Source of the DNA: Raphanus sativus
Taxonomy: Eukaryota > Streptophyta > Magnoliopsida > Brassicales > Brassicaceae
Direction of reading: 5' to 3'
DNA: 64,000 nt
Assembly (NCBI RefSeq): GCF_000801105.2
Contig: NC_079511.1
Location: forward strand, 17,569,792 to 17,633,791
The notes beneath the pieces were generated by a model. That model was not told the origin of the DNA. It saw nothing but the letters and a program-made list of their open reading frames with translations, and ran no database searches. Positions 58,050 to 64,000 of this stretch are shown in pieces (position 1 is the first letter of the stretch; each line of letters begins with the position of its first letter). Both the position numbers and the translations under genes were made by a program.

Positions 58050-58631
58050 AGTTATAAGTTTGGAAGACTTTCTGAAGAAGGAGAGGCTAGAGAGGATGAT
58101 ACAGAGGAAGATGTGAACTACATTGGAGGTACTGGATTTCAGAGATATGTAAACCAGAGTGGAAACATAAACTTTTTTGGCAGTGGTCAGAAGAGTAACT
58201 ACAACCAGAGTTCACAGTATCAGAAACCCTTCACCAATATAAGGAACTACGGTAACTCAGCTTACCAAAATCCACCGCCACCCACCCAGGAGAGTAAGTT
58301 TGATGCCATGATTGATAGAGTTCTGGAAGAACAGCAGAAGCTTACAGTATACTTCAATGGGAAGATTGATTCTGTCTTCAACAATCTGACCACGAGGATA
58401 AACACCATCTGCACTCAAGTTAAGAAGCTTGAGACACAGATTGTCCAGACTGAAGACTCTATCAGGAGGATTGGAACTTCTAAGGAAGTAGGGGAAGGAA
58501 ATAGGAAACACCACATCAATGCTATCATAGATGATGATTTTTGGCAAGTGGTGAAACAGGAGAAGCTACAAGAAGGAGACTTTGAAGTGGAAAGTTCACT
58601 AAGTCTCGGTGGATCACAATGGTGTCAATAG
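58050..58631 (+). pseudogene. Gag (capsid-side) fragment, element 3
   Basis: The frame reads GRLSEEGEAREDDTEED, YIGGTGFQRYVNQSGN, SKFDAMIDRVLEEQQKL, a helical ICTQVKKLETQIVQTED segment and INAIIDDDFWQVVKQEKLQ. This is the Gag region N-terminal to the protease in Athila-type elements. It ends at TAG 58629, where the other copy (33838) has an in-frame TCGATCGAC word. The start lies in the MULE junction. Confidence 0.7.
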
Positions 58632-58675
58632 ACACAAACTAGTCCACATCGATCGACATTGACAATGTCTTTTCC

Positions 58676-58775
58676 NNNNNNNNNNNNNNNNNNNNNNNNN
58701 NNNNNNNNNNNNNNNNNNNNNNNNNNNNNNNNNNNNNNNNNNNNNNNNNNNNNNNNNNNNNNNNNNNNNNNNNNN
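58676..58775. other. Assembly gap (100 N)
   Basis: Exactly 100 Ns inside gag. The flanks (TGTCTTTTCC and GGATACGACTGCAG) match the continuous sequence at 33878-33900 almost end to end, so little or nothing may be missing here. Confidence 0.98.
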
Positions 58776-60305
58776 GGATACGACTGCAGATTGTAACGCG
58801 GTTAGGATATTGACACATGCTGAATTCACGGCTTCTCATCCATACCCACCCACCCACACCTACGAAGATATCGATCGACGAGACGAGCCACTTATCGATC
58901 GACACAAAGAAGAGAGACGTATCGATCGACCCTACTCTCCACCTATCGATCGACACGCACCTCTCACATACCGAGTGCAACTACCATCGATAGACAGCAA
59001 CCGAATAAATGCACTCAGACCCACACCGAAACCACAAGCTAACCCTACAGAAATCACTGGTAACCCTTCAGACATTACACCTACATCAGAGGGAACTGAA
59101 GGAAGAAGGCTAAGGAGTAGGAAGGAGAAGATTCCTAAGAACCTAAAAAGGGAAGCTAATGAAAAGGAGATAGATGGTTTCACTAAGAAAGTTATCGGAA
59201 TCCCACCAGAGAAACCTTTTGAGGAGGTTTATTTCACAAAAAAAAATTGTGGATGTTCTTCAGAGAAACAAGGGAGACTGAAACTGACATTAGGAGAAGG
59301 TTTGACAATGTCAGAGAAGATATGAGGAAAATGATTACTTTGCCAAAGAAGAGTGATCCTGGGAAGTTCGCAATACCCTGTGTAGTAAAAGGGATTGAAT
59401 TTCCTCATGCACTATGTGACACTGGTTCTTCAGTCAGCATCCTACCAAAAGTCATGGCAGACCATCTGGGCCTGCAAGTAGAGCCTTCACCAGAGATCTT
59501 TACATTCGTGGATTACACTCAGAAAAACTCTGGAGGCTTCATCAGAGACCTAGAGGTACATATTGGTGATGCTATCGTCCCTGTGGATTTTCATGTCCTA
59601 GACATCAAGCTAAATTGGAACCCTTCCCTCTTACTTGGAAGAGCATTTATGGCTACAGTAGGAGCCATATGTGACATGAACACCAACAGGATGTGCTTGA
59701 CTATGATAGATCCAGAGATCCACTACGACCCTGTCAAGCTTGGCAAACCACCAGCCAAATCAGTGGTAAAGGAAGATGATACTGGTATCATCGCAGTTTG
59801 TCATTGTGAAGTCGAGTACGAGACAGAGTACTCGGGATCGATCGACAGTACTTTAACATCATCGATCGACACTTGCAAGTTAGAGGAGATCAACAACAAC
59901 TATGGATCATCGATCGACAGAGACCCACCAGATGATGAACTCGATCTACCAGATCATTGCTACCCGAATTTCGCCATCCCACCCAGCCGAAATGAAGATG
60001 ATTACTCAGTAAGGAGTTGGGCAGATAGCGGATTTCATGAGAGTTTTGCAGTAGACATAGCCATCTCTTCCCACAGTGGAGACCACAGTGAAGAACATGA
60101 TGCAGACTATTGGGAAGAGAGAGCTTGGGAAATTTACTTGGAGAATGACAGATTTGCAATTCGATTCCCACCATCGATCGACATCATACGCCCACCATCG
60201 ATCGATTATCTACTTCATCCAGCAAAACGACATCGTCCATCGATCGACATCGCCAGTATCACATCGATCGATATTCACCCGGACGACTTGAAGGACAAAA
60301 TCTGA
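58776..60305 (+). pseudogene. Gag linker and retropepsin, element 3
   Basis: Upstream frame: YEDIDRRDEPLIDRHKEER, LTYRVQLPSIDSNR and NLKREANEKEIDGF. A run of nine A near 59240 (against AGCAG in element 2) shifts the frame. After it come WMFFRETRETE, CDTGSSVSILP, YTQKNSGGFIRDLEV, FHVLDIKLNW and LLGRAFMATVGAI in one frame to a TGA at 60303. The catalytic DTG and the LLGR hairpin are intact and the protease domain itself has no stop. This is the best retropepsin copy in the window. Confidence 0.78.
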
Positions 60306-62439
60306 GTTTCACCGATTAGGGCAAGAGTTGGGTATAAAAGGTTGACAACTCAAGCCACGAAAATTCAAAACTTTTCACCTTCTACCCAGCCGGTTCCAGC
60401 ATTTAGAAACTCATCAATGGAAGACTGCAACAACATGTACAATCGATCCCACCGTGCAGCTAGACGTGCACCATCGATCGCCACCACCACAGCACCATCG
60501 ATCGACGCCTTCAATAGAGCTCAACCTCGATCTCATGAACCTTACGATATCAGGAACGTTTCACTAACACCTGATGAATTTGGAATTTTCAGGGACACAG
60601 ATGGCTATGCAAGAGCAATGAATGGAAGAGTTCTGCACATAACCAGAGAAGACGTAGCAGACATCCTCCAAGTTGCTAATGGACCAGAAAACCTGTTCAC
60701 ACAGCAACGTAGCCATCCAGACATCCTAACTCACATCCAGGACAACCACAACACCAACACAAGGGAGGATACAGTTCCTCAACAATTCGGTCAACATAGG
60801 AATTCCCATCGATCGACATCGTTTCAACACCATCGATCGACGGCGGATATCCCGGATCGATCGATAGACCAAGAGTCATATCACCCGACCGACGATTTGA
60901 GTTTGGACGACGCGCCTTCAATACTAATGGATCCAAGAGATTCAAATGGGAAGCAAAGGATGAATATGGTGTCTACAGAGATGAGTTTGGCTATGCTAGA
61001 GTAGTTGATGGTGAGATCATCCAAGTTACCAAGGTGCAAGTAAAGAGAATTCTGGATAGAGCATCCCTTTTTCACAAAGGTTGCTTACGCCTTCCAGAAT
61101 ACACACGCCCGTACCATGCATACATACCACCACCAGTACCCTACAATAGAGAGGAGATAGATGATATGGTGACTGATGTATGGAGAGCTCAGGCAGACCT
61201 TGAGGCGAACTTGCACACATTGGTGGAAGACACTTTCCAGCCTTTGGATGTCAGTTACAAGGACTTCCACAATGATATGGCTAAAGTAAGAGTGGAGCTT
61301 GGAAACATATTGACCATGCTTGAGAAAGAGGCTACGCCACCAGTATCGACCGACAGAGTACCTGTACCATCGATCGACATCGGCAAGACTACACCCATGG
61401 ACCAACCAGAATGTTCATCCCCAAAGAGAGATGAATGGGAGGTTGCTTATATCAATACATGGATTGGAGACGTCTACAGCCCTCTCAACAACAATGTCGA
61501 ATGGTTAAGCAAGAGGATCGATCTTCTACAGAACGAGCTAGCATCAATTCGCAAGAAATATCAAGCTCAGAATGCTACTTTTCCATCGATCGACACACTG
61601 AACTCATCGTCGATCGACACAAGGTTCGCAGAACTGGAAGATAGGATGAAAGCAGACGAAGAGAAGCATGATCTTTTAAGTTCAACTATCATGCGATACC
61701 TGGATACACTGTCACGACAGCTGGACAAGCTAGAAAGAGATATGAGCATAGTTCAAGCTTATATTGATCTTCGTGACAGCAACGAAGCATCAATCGACAG
61801 GCCTAGACCAACATCGATCGACACCGGACCACCACCAGCGAAGAGAGCATGCACCACAGCAGAAGTTGATGAGATCAAACATAAGCTGTACGTAGCCAAT
61901 CTATGGAGGAGAGACTCATAGAAAGAAGTGATGACATTGACAACACCCTCAACGGAAGAGTGACCAACCTCTGTAGAGCTACTAGTCTCTTGAAGAATGA
62001 GATAAGCGATTTGCAGAAAATTCTTGCGTACCAAGGCCAACGCTCAGAATCGATCGACCCAGATGAAACTTCGTCGACCGACAGAGATCCCAACGAAACG
62101 ACCGACGCACAAGTTATAGCATCGATCGATACAGAATCCTTGGCGGTCCAAAATCAACAGATTCAGGACCAGCACGAAAAACACCAACATGCAGAACTAC
62201 CTGAGCATTCTAGATTTGATTTCTATCAGCATCAGTTAGACACAGAGGATTTGGTCAGAAGGTTGCAAGTCACAAAGCAGATTTTGCAAAGATATCTCCT
62301 AGATGGGCAAGATCAGGTGATGCCACAAGAAGTTTCACTGCTGCTGAGTCCAAAGATGAGGGAAGTGTTTGCCCACCAGCAAACAACAGCCCCCACTGCA
62401 CCCCATGAGTCACTCACCTACCACAGTCAAGCTAAATGA
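60306..62439 (+). pseudogene. SID-rich ORF of element 3
   Basis: The block order is the same as in the other copies. A one-base loss near 60805 (compared with 24345) and indels near 61890 divide it into frames at 60342-61004, 61034-61921 and 61903-62439. The last frame ends MPQEVSLLLSPKMREVFAHQ and then TGA at 62437, which may be the ancestral C-terminus. SIDT, SIDR and IDRP motifs recur every few tens of residues. Confidence 0.62.
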
Positions 62440-63782
62440 CTATAACAAAGCGCTGAGTGGGAGGCAACCCACTATTAGGTTTTCTTTTATTTTTCTTTAT
62501 TTTATTTATTTTTCATTTTTGCTTTTGTTTTTTCGGATTTATTTTGCAGTTTTTATTAGATCCATGTAGAATGATGATTCCATCGACCGACATTTACCAT
62601 TCATATCGCTCGACACCACACGACCATTACTAACGATCGACGTATACCACTACGAATCGATCGACACCTTGTCGATCAGGTTTATTCATTCTACCTTGTT
62701 ATACTTATTATTTATGATTTATTTTACCTCGCCACCGGCTGTGTTATACTGGGACAGTGTAATTTAAGTCTGGGGGGGGAGTTTACTAATATGTGTTTTT
62801 ATTTTGTTTTTTTATTATTATTTAAATTGTTTTTCAAAATTATTTTTCGCATAAGTATTAAATAAGGAACATTGATATAGATTTATATTTGATTGTCTGA
62901 CCACTCTTTAGCACCATTCTAGATTACTGATTGCAGATAGTACTAAAGATGCTAAAGTGGATCAACCTGCCATATATATTCACTAGGTAAGATTGTTTGA
63001 AGGAACCAAAGCTTACCTCCAACACTAAAACTGACTTATTTGCTTGTCTTGGGGCTTGGAAACCACTGGATCGGAATCCTCTTACAAGTCTGGAAGGTAA
63101 AAAGTCTGTGTGTTTCTGGTTCCTTTCCTTCTCTCTCTTCAGCGTCTCGAGATCTAAGTTTATGTTATAAAAGATTGAAATGATTTTTTGAGAGGCAGAG
63201 GGGTAGGAGTGTCTCCCGAGACCCTAGTATTCTAAATCTCAAGGATGATCACACATTATGGAAACGAGGGATAGGTTGAGTACCGAACCCCATTATTCGC
63301 TACACTTTGCCAAAAATGTATGAGTTACAATGCAAATGTCAATGAGATGGACTAGATGACATATGTGGCATCGAAACCTGTTGAAATTGAAACTAATAAG
63401 AGATTCAGAGAAGAGAGATGAGGGGAGAAAGGAATCGGAGAAGACTACCTGTATGTTCAGATACTTGTTTGAGTTGAATCCATGTGTCCTTTGATCGATA
63501 CTCCCAAGGTAAAGCCTGCACTTTTATTTTATGTTAAGAAATGAGGTTAGTAGAGGGGAATGTCAGATGATATTTGCTAAGTTGTGGACTAGATGAGTTT
63601 GGTTGCTAAGCTAGGATAAAGCATAATGAACTTCTGTGATTAGGATGTTTAGACATGAATTGCAAACCCATAGAATGATGACTTCAATATTTTTAATCTT
63701 TGAGTTCCTGCTATTTTTCAAACCTTTTCCAAAGACTACTGTTTTTGCTTGAGGACAAGCAAAGGAGTAAGTCTGGGGGAGT

Positions 63783-64000
63783 TGATATACCATGGATTTT
63801 ACCCGTTGTTAACCATGGTATACTAGTATTTTATTATATATTTAATCTGTTTTCTAGCCTGTTAGGTATGTTTTCATGTTCAGGAGCATTTTGTGAGAAA
63901 GTGATGTTTTTGGAGCATTTTGGAGTACAAGAGATGATATACCCGAGTTGACCATTCAAGACTAAGTCGGAAGTCAACATTGCGATTATAATCGATCGAT
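63783..64000 (+). repeat. LTR E, 5' part (cut by window end)
   Basis: It starts TGATATACCATGG after the polypurine tract and matches the first ~218 bp of LTR A. It ends at the window edge in TCGATCGAT. Confidence 0.85.

Larger units (their letters stand above)
58036..63782 (+). mobile_element. Athila-like element 3 (gag-protease-SID ORF, no polymerase)
   Basis: The fullest copy of the family. It holds gag from about 58050, a gap at 58676-58775, gag linker and protease to 60305, the SID-rich ORF to 62439, 3' spacer with hairpins, and polypurine tract TAAGTCTGGGGGGGGAGT ending at 63782 before LTR E. The 5' LTR and leader are missing because the MULE lies where they should be. No reverse transcriptase, RNase H or integrase motif is found. 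Confidence 0.8.

Overview
The window looks like nuclear plant DNA from a Brassiceae species (Brassica or Raphanus type). The evidence is AT-rich intergenic sequence, GT-AG spliced genes, a roughly 177-bp satellite resembling the Brassica/radish centromeric repeat, Athila-like Ty3/gypsy elements, DUF1985/ULP1 Mutator-like elements, and two 100-base N gaps (22860-22959 and 58676-58775) typical of scaffolding. Nothing bacterial or plasmid-like was seen. No standard tRNA or rRNA gene and no CRISPR array was found. The composition suggests a pericentromeric or otherwise transposon-rich segment, although no map position can be read from the sequence itself.

Layout. 1-1993: a dispersed repeat in two tandem copies, with an inverted copy at 16.9-17.8 kb. 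1992-7949: a 5.96-kb segment bounded by 114-bp inverted repeats that are about 97% identical. It carries a ten-exon plant mobile domain (PMD) gene whose 3' half has grown by tandem duplication of small phase-0 exons together with their 77-79-nt introns. It also holds a MITE-like inverted repeat and a tRNA-type SINE. 8-13.8 kb: AT-rich repeats plus a frameshifted GRF zinc-finger gene. 13.8-15.9 kb: a Copia-type LTR remnant and a DUF1985 gene on the minus strand. 18.4-20.6 kb: AT-rich, with Helitron-like end repeats. 20.7-22.9 kb: a short SINA-like RING gene and the 5' part of a duplicate cut by the first gap.

22.96-43.5 kb and 58.0-64.0 kb: a nested cluster of one Athila-like LTR-retrotransposon family. 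It encodes a gag remnant, a retropepsin and a long ORF rich in Ser-Ile-Asp, but no reverse transcriptase, RNase H or integrase is visible. One copy holds a clean 2,979-bp insertion of a gag-only LTR retrotransposon with apparently identical 858-bp LTRs and a CATGC target duplication. Another holds a 2.53-kb tandem duplication. 43.5-45.9 kb: an island of about 14 satellite monomers, bounded on one side by an LTR terminus and on the other by a CACTA-type terminus. 45.9-49.3 kb: exon fragments of three unrelated host genes (RPS11, an RBR ubiquitin ligase, phosphoglycerate kinase). 49.7-58.0 kb: a decayed autonomous-type Mutator-like element with a transposase on the plus strand and a convergent DUF1985-ULP1 protease gene on the minus strand. 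Its non-coding parts are packed with GACGACTTA palindromes.

The host-like coding capacity is small: the PMD gene, the SINA-like gene and possibly the GRF gene. The strongest leads are the multiplying exon-intron cassettes in the PMD gene, paired hairpins with compensatory changes in the 3' spacer of the Athila-like family, the TCGATCGA motif in both ORFs and LTRs of that family, and the captured gene fragments beside the satellite island.
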